Assembly (NCBI RefSeq): GCF_043641665.1
Contig: NC_092201.1
Coordinates: forward strand, 2,165,001 to 2,229,000
DNA: 64,000 nucleotides
Source: Enoplosus armatus
Lineage: Eukaryota; Chordata; Actinopteri; Centrarchiformes; Enoplosidae
Direction of reading: 5' to 3'
Part shown: positions 11,722 to 22,583 of the stretch, piece by piece
How positions within the stretch are numbered: the stretch's first letter is position 1
Layout of the letters: the number at the start of each line of letters is the position of its first letter
Notes under the pieces: model-generated
What the model was told of the DNA's origin: nothing
What the model saw: the letters and a program-made list of their open reading frames with translations, nothing else
The model's database searches: none
Position numbers and translations under genes: made by a program

Positions 11722-12105
11722 AGTTAGCAACTAGCTGGTGAAGAAAGTGGAACATCTAACAGCTAAAGGGACAAATATTTTTCTTCGGGAGTCGGTGGAC
11801 ACCAAAAACAGAGCTGGAAGAAAAGTGCATGCAGGATTTAAATTCACAAACACGACTCCAACGGTGCTGCATAGTGTTTTGCTAACATGTCAGCTACTTT
11901 ATAAGGCACTACGTCCACTCAGTATCTGGTGCAATGAGAGTTTTGTTCTTTTATTTGTGCATTTAACACAACCAGTGTCTGTAGTAGAAGATGGTCTGGA
12001 CACTAAAGACATCAGTTGAGGTTTTGACGTCGACTGCAAGACCTCCAACTATCAGGTTGTTTTCAACTATTTATGCCCTCTAGTGGCCAAAAATCGCAGT
12101 TACTA
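11722..12105 (+). repeat. Dispersed repeat family A, copy 2
   Basis: Begins GTTAGCAACTAGCTGGTGAA and proceeds through CAGCTAAAGGGACAAATATT, GGGAGTCGGTGGACACCAAA and CACGACTCCAACGGTGCTG to GCCCTCTAGTGGCC. It is the longest of the three copies in the window. The frame at 11738-12019 lies wholly inside it and is not a gene I recognise. Confidence 0.6.
12073..12089 (-). promoter_or_regulatory. CTCF-like motif
   Basis: The minus strand reads TGGCCACTAGAGGGCAT; core match 13 of 14. It forms the end of repeat family A copy 2. Confidence 0.4.
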
Positions 12106-12522
12106 AAACAACGACGTGTGTGAACTTTCAGTTACGGAGCTAATGGCTAAACATTCATCCACAGAAGGGATCTTAACCATTACCCCTCCGATACCTCAGT
12201 TTTCAAAACCCCTTCACGACTTTGTCTCGTCTTCCGTCTCTAACGGCCGGTCGGCGAGTCTAACTGCTGTATTCGGATCAGCCGTCCATCATCGTTTCCT
12301 CAGACTGATAGTTTATAAAAAGGGAAATGGCATCGAGGCTCCGCCAACGCAAACACAATTTAATGTGAAGAAGAAAAGGGGGGAATGCTAATTCAGCTGG
12401 GAGGACTGAGAGTGTGTGTTGACTCTCACAGTGAGGGGTGTGTCTGGTGTTGTATTTCTAATCTGTAGTCTGAATAGGGAGTCCGAGAACACACTTGACT
12501 GCTGTAATGAGGTACTCTCAGC

Positions 12523-12524
<2 letters not shown>
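12106..12524. other. Stretch with nothing recognised
   Basis: A 91-residue frame at 12116-12391 has no recognisable domain. Otherwise featureless. Confidence 0.5.

Positions 12525-12571
<47 letters not shown>
12525..12571. repeat. (TG)23 microsatellite
   Basis: 47 bp of perfect TG. Confidence 0.98.
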
Positions 12572-12574
<3 letters not shown>

Positions 12575-12685
12575 CAGACTGGGCTTCATGGGTACCAAGG
12601 GAGGGGTGAAAGAGAGAGTGAAGAAAAAGGGATAAAAGTAAGAAAAACTCCTCAGTGCTGAAAGAGGAACAAGAATCCCTGGAGT

Positions 12686-12853
12686 TCATCCTCCTCCTCC
12701 TCCTCCTCCCTCTTCTCCCTTTTATTCCTCCTCTCTCGCCTGTACAAACATGTTCCTGCCCTCCTTCCTCCTCCTCCTCCTCTTCATCCCACCCTCCCCC
12801 TTTTCAACTGCCCTCTTTATCTCTCCCCTTCTTCTCCTCATCTTTCTCGCCGC
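12686..12853. repeat. Polypyrimidine tract with two (TCC)n arrays
   Basis: Two TCC-rich runs (about 12688-12712 and 12766-12784) sit inside a CT-rich stretch. The GA array at 12938 is its rough complement, so H-DNA or hairpin folding is possible. Confidence 0.9.
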
Positions 12854-12937
12854 TGAAACACAAAACCCTTGTAATCCTCATGATCCAGGCCTGTCCGGGG
12901 GGGGAGGGGAGAGAGAGAGACTGAGACTCTGAAGGGG

Positions 12938-12965
<28 letters not shown>
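12938..12965. repeat. (GA)14 microsatellite
   Basis: 28 bp of GA, preceded by a shorter GA run at 12908-12920 and G-rich sequence. Confidence 0.95.
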
Positions 12966-12970
<5 letters not shown>

Positions 12971-13961
12971 AGGACGAAGGGGAAATGAATGAGAGTAATG
13001 TGAAGAGGAAGAGGAGGAACAGAGGAAAAATCATATTTGAAGTGTTTAAACTCCAGACTGCTATTAAGATTTATAATCATTTCTATAAACAAGCAATACG
13101 ACTCATACTGTTAGTGGTTATTGTTTATTTATCACATCCGAATTCTGATAATCTATCGGTCGATATCAATTTCTACAAGAACAGAAGCTAAAATATGTTA
13201 AAATCAAACCCCAGCTCTTCTCCAGGAGACACTTACGTTGCCACAGATGTTGAGAAAGTCTGATGCTTCAAAAAAAACACCTACGAATCAGGATTTAAAG
13301 ATTCACCACCTGTAGCCGGGAGGAGAAGTTTCCACCCCGAGCTGTGAACTCCACAACGATCCGCCAAAGAAAACTCTTGTGCTACTGGTGACATCTGCTC
13401 ATCTTTAATGGAGGTCGTGCCCACAGAGATGAAACCGCTGATGAGCCGTGATTCAGACAGAAGAGCTGCGACGACAACCAAAGGCTCCTCTTCCTCTCCG
13501 CGAGCTTTGGTTTACATCAGAGGATCAGCGGCGAGACGGCGCGTGAAGTCCACCTACTTCACTTCACGCAATTTATTTCAGGGGGCAGAGTGGACGGGGT
13601 ACTTGGCGGCGGACAAAACCCCATCAGAGCAGAGCTATCAGGTGGCTTCAGGACACACAGTCATCCACTCGCTCGCTGATAATAAGAGCGTGTCAGCGCT
13701 GCTCTTCTCAATCCAGTCATGACGTGATTTAAAGGCAGCAAAGCGTCTCGGGAGACTAAAACTATTCACGTCACATTTTCTCCTGATTTCGCCGCCAGCG
13801 TTCAGAGTGTGTAGCAGTCACCTCCAGGCACCAGAGCTCTGCTAGCAAACTGTGATTTTAACACCAACATGTCCCACTAGAGAATACATTCGCTACTGGT
13901 GGAGGAGAACAAACACTCTCAGCAGCTTCCTTGTCTCTAAGATTCAGAGGTCTGGATCCGG
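12966..13961. other. Non-coding, possibly part of the repeat that follows
   Basis: The stretch 13200-13960 may be the continuation of the minus-strand dispersed repeat at 13962-14087; I recall similar flanking sequence but cannot confirm it. The 104-residue frame at 13408-13722 shows no domain. Confidence 0.35.
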
Positions 13962-14087
13962 ATCAAGCACTAACCTCCGGATCTGAAAAGCGAAGCCGAA
14001 TGCAGAAGTGCCTTAAACCTGCATCGTGTCTAATGACCAGTAGGGGGCGACTCCACTCACTTTCCTAATGAGTTTATGGTCTCAAAC
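13962..14087 (-). repeat. Dispersed percomorph-type repeat, copy 2
   Basis: Read on the minus strand it has GAGACCATAAACTCATTAGG, then TCGCCCCCTACTGG, GCAGGTTTAAGGCACTTC and GGAGGTTAGTGCTTGATC, in the same order as copy 1 at 4180-4463. The repeat may extend further towards 13200. Confidence 0.65.
14035..14050 (+). promoter_or_regulatory. CTCF-like motif
   Basis: Core CCAGTAGGGGGCGA matches the consensus at 13 of 14 positions. It is the equivalent of the site at 4390 in the other copy of the same repeat. Confidence 0.4.
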
Positions 14088-14869
14088 TCGCCAAACACAA
14101 AGCTTCAAAACAGAAGTCTGCAAACCAACGGCGGCTACGCACACTTCTTTTAGACTTTCATCCTGTGAAGTACCACAACTTAAATACTGCGTTTCACACT
14201 TAGATTGATTCATCCGTGTATATATTTTACATATTTTAATTGCACATTTGTCCTCTATATTCATGACTTGGACTATACTTGTTTTGCTTTCCCTGTACTT
14301 TATTTTCAGGCAAATCCCTTTTATGTGAAAACCTACTTGGCAATGAACCTGATTCTAATACCTCACCTCGAAAATCATGAATTACGTCACATCAAGGAAG
14401 TAATGACAGCCTTTCTTAAGGAGTAACAAGCCCCAAAGGTTAGAACCACTGTTAGACAGATTGTTCATGGGAAAACAGCATCCCGCGACTGATAAAACTG
14501 AATTTACAACCTAAAACACTGTAATTTAAGTGTGTCAAAGAGCTTTAACAGCCTTGAGTTAGTTGTTAAAGATGTTTTGTGGCTTTCTGAGGACCTACAA
14601 ACACCCTGATGAGCAAAACACAAAGAGAAAAGTGGGGAAAAAGCACATTTGGTTGAAAAGTAATTGCTTCTAGTTACACAAAGCCGGAAAATAAAAGAGG
14701 AGGGGGGGAAAACAAAACACACCCTGACAAGAAGGCAGTCACAGCAACGAAATGGTTTAATTCAAAATGATGACAGTGAATGATTCAGGAGATCAAAATG
14801 ATCCAGGAGATTTAAAATCCAGCCTGTAGCTAATATGGGGGAGAGGAAGAGAGATAGCAGGGAGGAAAA
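14088..14869. other. Stretch with nothing recognised
   Basis: Ordinary AT-rich sequence. No repeat array or exon-like frame is seen. Confidence 0.55.
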
Positions 14870-15081
14870 ATCTTTAGAAAATAGTTTCATTATCTTACTC
14901 AATCCTTCCTGAAGCTTTTGGAAGATGTTTGAATAGTTGAAAAGAAGAAGGGCACTCTTGTTCACATGCAGACACACGAACACACACACACACACGTAGC
15001 TCTAAGGGAAGATAATCTTTAGAGAATAATTTTATTCTCCCATTAAATCCTCCCAGATGCTTCCGAAGAATATCTGAATGA
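14870..15081 (+). repeat. Imperfect 67-bp direct duplication
   Basis: A segment at 14870-14936 (ATCTTTAGAAAATAGTTTCA to TTTGAATAG) is repeated with roughly 70% identity by eye at 15015-15081 (ATCTTTAGAGAATAATTTTA to CTGAATGAG), 145 bp later. A short CACACA run at about 14979-14995 lies between. Not recognised as a named family. Confidence 0.6.
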
Positions 15082-15164
15082 GGAAAAATAACACACCACA
15101 CGCTGGCGGCATTCACGCTTCCTGATGAAAAAGGAAACACTCATTTGTCACGGGCTACAGCTAG

Positions 15165-15165
<1 letters not shown>

Positions 15166-15199
<34 letters not shown>
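15166..15199. repeat. (CA)17 microsatellite
   Basis: 34 bp of perfect CA. A TG array follows 160 bp downstream. Confidence 0.98.
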
Positions 15200-15358
15200 A
15201 TACATGCGTTGAAATCATGAACACACACACTGCAGGAGTTGGGAAGTAGTCTGAAAGCAACGAACGCAGCGCTGACAGACAGACGTGCGTGTTTGTAATT
15301 ATCCTGATGCTTTTCATGTCACTTCACTTGATTTGTCTATGCTCTTTCATTACACGGC

Positions 15359-15359
<1 letters not shown>

Positions 15360-15417
<58 letters not shown>
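15360..15417. repeat. (TG)29 microsatellite
   Basis: 58 bp of perfect TG ending in GCGC. Confidence 0.98.
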
Positions 15418-15420
<3 letters not shown>

Positions 15421-15556
15421 TCCTACTCCCAGTCTCTGTTCTGTGACATCCTAGTTCATTAATTTTGACAGTGCTGTATAAACTTTAAACTCCTCGCAGC
15501 TCCCGTGTGGCTCAATGCGCCTCCATGCAGATCAAACCAGGCGCTCATCCCGCAGG

Positions 15557-15557
<1 letters not shown>

Positions 15558-15617
<60 letters not shown>
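15558..15617. repeat. (TG)30 microsatellite
   Basis: 60 bp of perfect TG, the second TG array within 260 bp. The short frame at 15515 is a poly-CV artefact. Confidence 0.98.
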
Positions 15618-15620
<3 letters not shown>

Positions 15621-15654
15621 AACCATACAGCCAATATACAGAAATAAACAATCA

Positions 15655-15862
15655 AGGACTACAATTAGCTATCATTTTCATCAAGAATGAATGTCTTAAA
15701 TCCCTTTTCCAATCAATCGTTCAGTCGTTAAAATGACAAAAAGCTCCAAGGTGACGTCCTTAAATTGTTTATTTTGTCTTACCAACAGTCCAAAAGTCAA
15801 ATATATTCAGTTAACAACAATATGAAACTGAGAAAAGCAACAAATCCTCATATTTGAGACGA
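15655..15862 (+). repeat. Dispersed repeat family B ('GATTAAT' repeat)
   Basis: Order of motifs: GACTACAATTAGCTATCATT, CAATCAATCGTTCAGTCGTT, AAGGTGACGTCCTTAAATTG, TTGTCTTACCAACAGTCCAA, AAATATATTCAGTT, then GAGAAAAGCAACAAATCCTC. The same order appears in copies at 29835, 32011, 34261 and elsewhere in the window. I recall this as one of the commonest short repeats of percomorph fish. Confidence 0.6.
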
Positions 15863-15890
15863 CGAAAAGACGAAACAAGACTCCATGCTA

Positions 15891-16136
15891 GCTGCTCTGT
15901 GAGGCTGGATGCTAAAGGCTAATGTCAGCATGCTAACATGCCCACAGTGACACAAAGCACAGCTGAGGCTTTTGCAGGTATAAACTAAAGTACTGGACAG
16001 ATTGAAATGTTGACCTGATGACCCGTCCGATAGTTAGAGGAACCGTCAGGAGACCGTTAAAGTCAGTGGGATTCATCCTCTGGGGATCATGAATCTCATG
16101 GCACTCCATCCAATAGGTATTGAGATATTTCAGTCA
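15891..16136 (+). repeat. Dispersed repeat family C, near-complete copy
   Basis: Begins CCATGCTAGCTGCTCTGTGA, then CAGCATGCTAACATGCCCAC, AAGCACAGCTGAGGC, TTGAAATGTTGACCTGATGA, GGATTCATCCTCTGGGGATC and CCATCCAATAGG to GAGATATTTCAGT. Order agrees with the copies at 23225-23466 (minus), 45943-46420 and 49938-50305. Confidence 0.7.
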
Positions 16137-16911
16137 TAAAATCATATAAACTGAAAACCTCTCAGACTGTCAACAGGCAGTCCGTCGTCACGTCTCACTC
16201 TTACGTCACATTACGAGCACAAAACTAAAATCCAGCCTGTAACACAAAGGTCAGCCAATTAACGGCCTGTCAATCAAAAATCAAAAGGCGGCACCCGGGA
16301 GAGAGAAGTCGACCATATTTGGAAACCCTCCAAACTACAAGACCACAAACTGACAGGGGACAGATGACTTCCAACAGGGGGTGCTCACAACATTTCAAGG
16401 TAAAAACAGGAAGTCCTAAAAAAAAAAAGCTCAGATAAATGAAGGAAGTCATCGGTTTAAAAGCAAAAACCATCTTGAGGAAGACTGGAGGTGAAATGTT
16501 CCCCTTACCTTTTTACTGTAACGTGTTTGTAAGAAGAAAAACTAAATGTACAACTCCCTCTGACGCCACACTGCTACGTCACCCGACGCAGAGACGAAGA
16601 AACAAAGTTAACGTTACGAACTGTAGACAGGAAGAGCTCAGGCATGAACACGGTTTGTGGCTGAAAGCTCCGGGAAACTGAAATATTTAGTCAAACTGCT
16701 TCTGACACAACCCCTCAGTCTGTTAAACCATTAAATTCTATTTCTTTTTATTCTGGAAATGTGGATGTAAAGTCACAAATATGTCGAGATCGAGTTCCCT
16801 GAAGTCTGAGGACTCTTGTCATTGACATCACTGCGAGTCAGTAAAGCTCCACAGAGATCTCCACCATACGGGAAAGACATTGAACCTGAACCTGAACCTG
16901 TTGCTACGGAG

Positions 16912-16913
<2 letters not shown>
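16137..16913. other. Stretch with nothing gene-like
   Basis: A weak CTCF-like CCAACAGGGGGTGC (12/14) is at about 16371-16384. The frame at 16439-16681 has no recognised domain. Confidence 0.5.

Positions 16914-16945
<32 letters not shown>
16914..16945. repeat. (CA)16 microsatellite
   Basis: 32 bp of perfect CA. Confidence 0.98.
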
Positions 16946-16946
<1 letters not shown>

Positions 16947-17529
16947 CCTCAGAGTCCATTTTAGAAGTAAGAAATGAAGAGAATAATAGAGAAAGAGGCT
17001 GTGGAGAGCAGTGAAGTAAGCTGTTAAAGCCATCAGAGGCAGGGAGGATCCCTGCTGTTGTCCATAAAAGCTTAAATGTAGCAGACAGCTTAGAGAGCCG
17101 GCTTCAGTACTTCCCCCCCCTCCCTCCTCCTCTTCACTCTTCACTTCTTCCCTCTCTGTATGCAGCATTTCAAAGTTCATGTATAATAAAAAATGAGCTG
17201 CAGGTATTCCCGATACAGCTACTTCTGTGATCAAAAAAAAAAAAAAAAGCAATCATGAAGGAATGAAACAGTGGGCTCTCGCTGGGTAACAACAAAGCGC
17301 TGCTGTGGACCGTGAGCACACAAGTCCACAAGAAATATATTCCACGGCGTCCAAAAATCAACGCCGCGGGCCGACCGAGAGCCGGAGCTCAACAACAAAA
17401 CAAAGAGGAGAAAGTGAAGAAGAAGAAAAGACGCAACTGCTCGAATGAATTTCAATGAAATTAAATACATTCGGGAAAAACTAGTTCCCGCCGACACTGT
17501 CAATGTTCTTCATGATTACTTTGCCCAAA
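16946..17529. other. Non-coding with C8 and A16 runs
   Basis: C8 at 17113-17120 inside a CCTCC patch; A16 at 17233-17248. The A run gives the poly-Phe on the minus strand. No exon is seen. Confidence 0.55.
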
Positions 17530-17640
17530 AGGGGGGCAGACAAGACCAGCAGGTCACCGGTTCGGTCCCGGCTTGGCAGGATGAATCTGCTCAGTGGCCA
17601 ACAGATCGGCTGTGTGAGTGTGGGAGGGGGGCCTCCCTAA
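17530..17640 (+). repeat. Possible tRNA-derived SINE remnant
   Basis: GGTCACCGGTTCGGTCCCGG (17552-17571) resembles a polymerase III B box (GGTTCGANTCC) with its usual flank in fish tRNA-derived repeats, followed by GTGTGAGTGTGGGA. No good A box is seen upstream, so this is at most a decayed fragment. Confidence 0.3.
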
Positions 17641-18134
17641 AGCCGGATTCAGACCAGACTTCTTTTAAAAAACGGGCCGAATTTCTGCCAATCGGTCGTC
17701 GTTTGACGTGCGATCTGAGGAGCGACCACGCGGCCGAACAATCCTCTGAACGATCACCAATCATGGCAAGAAGCTGAGCCATCATAAACTCTGAATGCCG
17801 AATGCATCAACCGCTCGCTGCAGGATGTTTGTAAGTGTGAAGGATGACGACAGCGTACTCAAGAAGACTTTAAATGACTTCTAACATGTTGAGACACAGT
17901 GTTACAAGAGCCTGCACATGTAGCGCGACAGTAAATCACGCCTCCTTAAACTGGAGCGTCTGAGAACACGAATCAGGTGTTGGAATAGACTTTCTGAAGG
18001 AAACTCGAAGCAGATGTTCCCCTGAAGGAGCCTTTAAAAGACCCGATAGGTTGAGAAAAGAGGCAGAAACAACGTGCAGCAGTGGAGGAACATTTAGCAG
18101 CAGAGATGGAGGCAAAACAAACAGCAGCGCAACT
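17641..18134. other. Stretch with nothing recognised
   Basis: Relatively GC-rich to 17760 and otherwise ordinary. Frames on both strands lack domains. Confidence 0.5.
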
Positions 18135-18166
18135 TTTCTTCTTCTTCTTCTTCTTCTTCTTCTTCT
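18135..18166. repeat. (TTC)n microsatellite
   Basis: About ten TTC units; reads as poly-Leu on the plus strand and poly-Arg on the minus strand. Confidence 0.96.
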
Positions 18167-18292
18167 GTTCAATCTCAGTGCAACTTGGAGCATAACGAGT
18201 CTGAAGGTTTCCATCATGGTGGCCACAGTCAGCTGGCTAACGCAGAGAAGAAAATACTGAAAACCACACGAGCATCCATTCAGCCACGCCCT

Positions 18293-18293
<1 letters not shown>

Positions 18294-18354
<61 letters not shown>
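18294..18354. repeat. (CA)30 microsatellite
   Basis: 61 bp of perfect CA. Confidence 0.98.
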
Positions 18355-18356
<2 letters not shown>

Positions 18357-18630
18357 GCGTCGATCCTGAAACTGTTCAATCACACACACATAAACACGCC
18401 ACAGCACCAGTTGGCAGCTGATAAAAGTCATCACCTCTCCCTCCCTCTCACTGACTTTTCCCTCCTTCACTTTCATTTTCTCTTTTTGTTCTTTTCTGCT
18501 GCTTTCGTCCATCTTGGCTTCCTTCCATCATTTTAAATGTTTTTCTTTCTTTCCATCGTTTTGGGATCGCTTTTATTTTGAAATGTTCCTCCACATTCCT
18601 TTTATCATTAGTCAGGTGTCCCACACTCAT

Positions 18631-18914
18631 TTCCCTCCCTCCCCCCTTTTTCCTCCCGTTTTTACTTCCCTCCCTCCTTCTCTTTCTCCCTCCCTGCCTT
18701 CCTTCCTCCATCCTCCCTGCCTCCTTCCCTCCACCCTCCCTCTTTCTCCGTCCCTCCCATCCCTCCTTCCTTTCTCCCTTTCACCCTTCCCTTCTTCCCT
18801 CCCTCCTTTTCTCCCTCCCTTTCTCCCTTCCTCCCTCCTTCCTCCCATCCCTCCTTCCCTCCCTTCTCCCCCTCCTTCTCCCCCTCCTTCTTTCCTTCCT
18901 TCCTTCCTCCCTTC
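18631..18914 (+). repeat. Polypyrimidine (CCT/CCTT)n tract
   Basis: About 285 bp that is roughly 96% C and T on the plus strand, including uninterrupted pyrimidine runs at 18784-18846 (63 nt) and 18848-18914 (67 nt). A looser CT-rich stretch extends it back to about 18440. The long poly-Ser/Pro/Leu and Gly/Glu/Arg/Lys frames here are artefacts. Such mirror-rich tracts can form intramolecular triplexes. Confidence 0.95.
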
Positions 18915-19014
18915 ATCATTAACGCTATGTATTAATGAGCTGATTACACTCATATATAATGACAAAGATGGACACACACTGAGTTTTGGCAGGTCCGAGG
19001 AGATGTTTGCCATC

Positions 19015-19018
<4 letters not shown>

Positions 19019-19056
<38 letters not shown>

Positions 19057-19064
19057 TGTGTGTG
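19019..19064. repeat. (TG)n microsatellite, one interruption
   Basis: 46 bp of TG interrupted once by TC near 19056. Inverted with respect to the CA array 90 bp downstream. Confidence 0.97.
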
Positions 19065-19149
19065 AAGACAAAAATGGACTCCAGTCAAACTCATGGTCCT
19101 CACATTTTACACAGTGATACAATTCTGGGACTAAATCCAAACACAACAG

Positions 19150-19154
<5 letters not shown>

Positions 19155-19190
<36 letters not shown>
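19155..19190. repeat. (CA)18 microsatellite
   Basis: 36 bp of perfect CA; completes an inverted TG/CA pair with 19019. Confidence 0.98.
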
Positions 19191-19191
<1 letters not shown>

Positions 19192-19559
19192 CAGCTGACA
19201 CGTTGAGGTAGGTGATGAAGCGATCCTCGTCCTCCACACGTCTTCTAGTTTTGCTCCACCGTGTTGATTTTAATCTGACTGATGTGGCTTCGAGAAGGTC
19301 ACTATCGATATTTTCTGGACTGAATCTGCTGAGAGCTCACGTTTCGCACCGATGTTCAATACTTAAAGAACAAACTGAGTGTCTGTGTGGTTGTTTCTAA
19401 ATACTTTTGAGACTATTTCCCGCTCTTCAGTTCTGATGTTTTCTTGCTTTTCAGATGATTGAAAACTGAATATCTTTTCAATGTAGAATATAATTAGTAA
19501 ATGAATCGATAATGAAAATAATCATTAGTCTTTTTGTGGCTTCAGTTTGACTAATACAG
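19191..19559. other. Non-coding; family B remnant at the end
   Basis: Nothing gene-like. 19485-19550 contains ATGAATCGATAATGAAAATA followed by ATCATTAG, resembling a minus-strand start of repeat family B. Confidence 0.4.
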
Positions 19560-20035
19560 GTATCAAGTCTTGTCAAACCAATTCTCAAGTCAAGTCCCAA
19601 GTTAGTTAAGCTAAGTCCAAATGAAATATCAAGTCTTGTCAAACCAATTCTCAAGTAAATCAAGACAAGTCCAAGTCGTGCCTAAACAAGTCCCAAGCCA
19701 ATCAAGACAAGTCCATGTCCAGTCTCATCATGTCTTGTCTTGATACGTCTCAAGTCAAGTTCAACATCTTGGGGGGGGGGTTAGTGAGAGTCTAGTCACA
19801 AGTCTGCATGAGCAAAATGCAAGTCGGTTGCAAGTCTTTCGTGTCCCTGAGTTGGTTTTCACATATCTGAGAGCAAAGTGTGCGACTATGACTCGACAAG
19901 GTCTTCCTCACGCAGCCTCATTTCTTTTTTATCGTTTCCAATTCGTTCCAAGTCGAATGAAGTCTTTACGGAGTCAAGTCCCAGAGCAGTCAGGTCCCGA
20001 TCCAGAGAGTCTGACTCGAGTCTAAGTCTCCAATC
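19560..20035 (+). repeat. Degenerate CAAGTC-type hexamer array
   Basis: CAAGTC, AAGTCC, CAAGACAAGTC and related hexamers recur through nearly 480 bp. A perfect 30-bp segment (TATCAAGTCTTGTCAAACCA and the next ten bases) occurs at 19560-19589 and again at 19627-19656. Contains a G10 run near 19770. I recall similar CAAGTC-rich repeats in other fish. Confidence 0.75.
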
Positions 20036-20354
20036 TCACATCTACAGCCCTGCTAGTTTATATTTAGGTTTTTTTGGGGTTTAGCTTCAGGATTAGATTT
20101 CAGATTTCTTGTCCAGAGTTGTAATTACAGTTGAAAGTAAACAAAGGAACATATTCAACCTTATGTGACTGCGGTTTGCACTTTTTGTTCTGGAGGGAAG
20201 ACGAAGAAACGCTGCTGACAACCAAATTTAAAGCAAACCAGTGGGGGAAAAAAAAATAAAACTGAGAGCTGAGCAGAACTTATCAGTCGTAGCTGGAACG
20301 TCTGAAATATGTAAGAGCGATGAATGATTCGACCCTGAGAAACTGACATCATAC

Positions 20355-20355
<1 letters not shown>

Positions 20356-20403
<48 letters not shown>
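20356..20403. repeat. (AC)24 microsatellite
   Basis: 48 bp of perfect AC. Confidence 0.98.
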
Positions 20404-20405
<2 letters not shown>

Positions 20406-22082
20406 ATTTGCTTTCATAAGATTCGAGATTGACAAGGTACAAGCTCCCATGGAAGGTTGAGAAAATGAAGCAGTTTATGGGAACAAGAACTACTAAAAAA
20501 AACACACACATTGGATAACACAACACAAGGGAACGAGATATTGAGAACATGGAGGCAAGAGGGAAACAGTGATGGATGGAAGACAGAAGGGGAAGTGGAG
20601 GAAACACACACACACTCTGACTGCAGTGATACGCTTTAATGTGAGCTGGCAGACAGAAGCAGATCATAGAAACCAGTCATTCAGATCGAATTCATTCATT
20701 CAAATCAACTGGTCACACTGGAGGGTTTCATGTTGGTCCAGTGTGAGTTTCTGAAAGGCCAAAGCAACATATTTTGGACTGAAACTGTTATGTTCAATGT
20801 TTTCCTCCCCAGAAAACTGGATTGATTCTCTGCATGGATGAAACAAACTATGGTTACTCATCTGGAGTTATGAACGGAGAAAGAAAAAGCCTTAAATGGC
20901 CAAAACAACAGAGGCCGTGTATTCCAGCCATCACCGTGGTAGTTAATCTGTTTGTACTCTATCTTCATCAGCGTGTGGTAGAAGTCTTCACACGCCCGAA
21001 ATAAATTGTTCCAAACAAAAAAAAAAACAAACAAGCCAAACCGGAGAGTTACAGACCAAAGCCCATTCAGCATTACAGCAGTTTAATGTCTCAGCACATC
21101 AAGGGGACGTAATAGTTTAAAGAAAGACCATTAGTGAAGCCAAAGAATGCAGAATGACTTCTTCCAGGAAAGGGCTGCCTGGCATGTAAACGTTTGAATG
21201 CAAAAATCCCTAAAGAGGGGAAAAGAAGAAATGAACTTGCAGAACGTGCAGAAAAACTGAAGCGTCAGAACCGTGAAGCTGACTGGGAGGAATTCAGTCG
21301 CAAAACACAACAAACAACAACAAAAAAAGCTACGCTGTTATAGCATCTTTTAAAACTCGTAGAGATCATTATTTTAGATTCTTAACGAATGTGGCTGCAA
21401 ACTCCGGGTGGTGTCATGTTTTCTCCACACTGTGCATGTATGCAGTGACGTGCCGTGGCGCTGCGTACCCAAGCTACATCAAAGCTGGGTGTGGTCACGA
21501 GCCCAGCCAGCTGTGATGTCGGGCGTGGTCCGAGTTTCAAAAGACTTGTACCTTTCAAGCCATAGAGGACAATGCAGCTGTGTTTTTCCTCTTTTTAAAA
21601 TCCAGTATGGACTAAACACAAGAGATAATAATAATACACTATTATACAAAGCAAAACGTTAACAAACAAGGGATCATCAGAAACTCACATGTATTTCTTT
21701 ATTGCTGCTTTTCACCCTTTTTCACCTGTTTAACTGTATTTTATATACTTGTAAAAAAAAAAAAGCACCTGCACACTGAAACTAACTAACAGCTGCCAGC
21801 AGGGAAACCTCCATCTGTAAGAGACACGTCGTCACGTTGCTATCATCATCATCTGTTCTCAGATCCTGCGGGGTCAAATCTGAACTACGAGACCCAGAAC
21901 AACGCTGGAATCAAGGTGGACGCAAGATCCGTTCAGGTCTGGACAAGCCGTTCTGGTTCTGGTGGATCTGGCCTGAAGACCTCTAATCTGCGTTTGTGTA
22001 TAAACAAAGGTCTTATTGTAATCCCTTCTTCACACGAGGTTGACATCTACATAACTTGAAGCTTAAGTTGAATTATAGTCCC
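20404..22082. other. Stretch with nothing recognised
   Basis: About 1.7 kb of ordinary intergenic sequence with only short A runs (near 21019, 21325 and 21752). Frames up to 84 residues lack domains. Confidence 0.55.
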
Positions 22083-22210
22083 TGTGTGTGTGTGTGTGTG
22101 TGTGCTCTCGTATTATCTTTGTGAGGACCACTTTCAGTTTTAGACCATGAAGTGAGGACGTTTTGGGAAAGCATGGTCCAAACTTCTTTAAAGGGCTGTT
22201 TGAGACTTGG
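22083..22210 (+). repeat. (TG)11 plus 'GTGAGGACC' dispersed repeat
   Basis: A TG array (22083-22104) is followed by TATTATCTTTGTGAGGACCA, CTTTCAGTTTTAGACC, GAAGTGAGGACGTTTTGG and TTTAAAGGGCTGTTTGAGAC. I recall this combination as a dispersed fish repeat that usually has a TG array at its edge. Confidence 0.55.
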
Positions 22211-22583
22211 CATCTTACCACAGTATTAGAAGAATATAATGTTGGTTGTGTTTTTGTGACAGGTGCCTCAACAACATCATAGAGTTCAAATAGAAGAAGA
22301 AATATAATAAGAGAGAGGGATGTGTGTGTGTAGAGTGTCAGCAATTGGCTGATATGTGAGAAGAGTGTTTGTATGAGGGGCAGCAGGGTCTTGGCAAGAA
22401 TTCATTTCTTAAAAATGGCCTGAAGCCTCCAATTAACCCCTGAACCCAGCACCCACAACCCAAGCAGGGGACGGAGGGGGAGGCCTAAACAACGATATGA
22501 ATACTGTGTGAAAAGGCTGAAAGAGAAAGTAGTCTGACAAGAAAAAAAAAAGACTATTTTTAAAAGTCAGAGGACGTTGTAAT

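Noticed and set aside
13408..13722. 104-residue frame starting at an ATG in relatively GC-rich sequence
   Set aside because: No domain, no splice sites, and it lies next to, possibly inside, a dispersed repeat.
16439..16681. 80-residue frame with basic residues
   Set aside because: No motif, no exon boundaries, no similarity that I recognise.
17552..17571. Intact tRNA gene around the B-box-like GGTTCGGTCCC
   Set aside because: No cloverleaf partner arms or A box could be placed; at most a SINE remnant.
18514..19103. Frames of 158-183 residues in the polypyrimidine tract
   Set aside because: Low-complexity Ser/Pro/Leu and Gly/Glu/Arg/Lys composition is a product of the CCT-rich tract and its complement.
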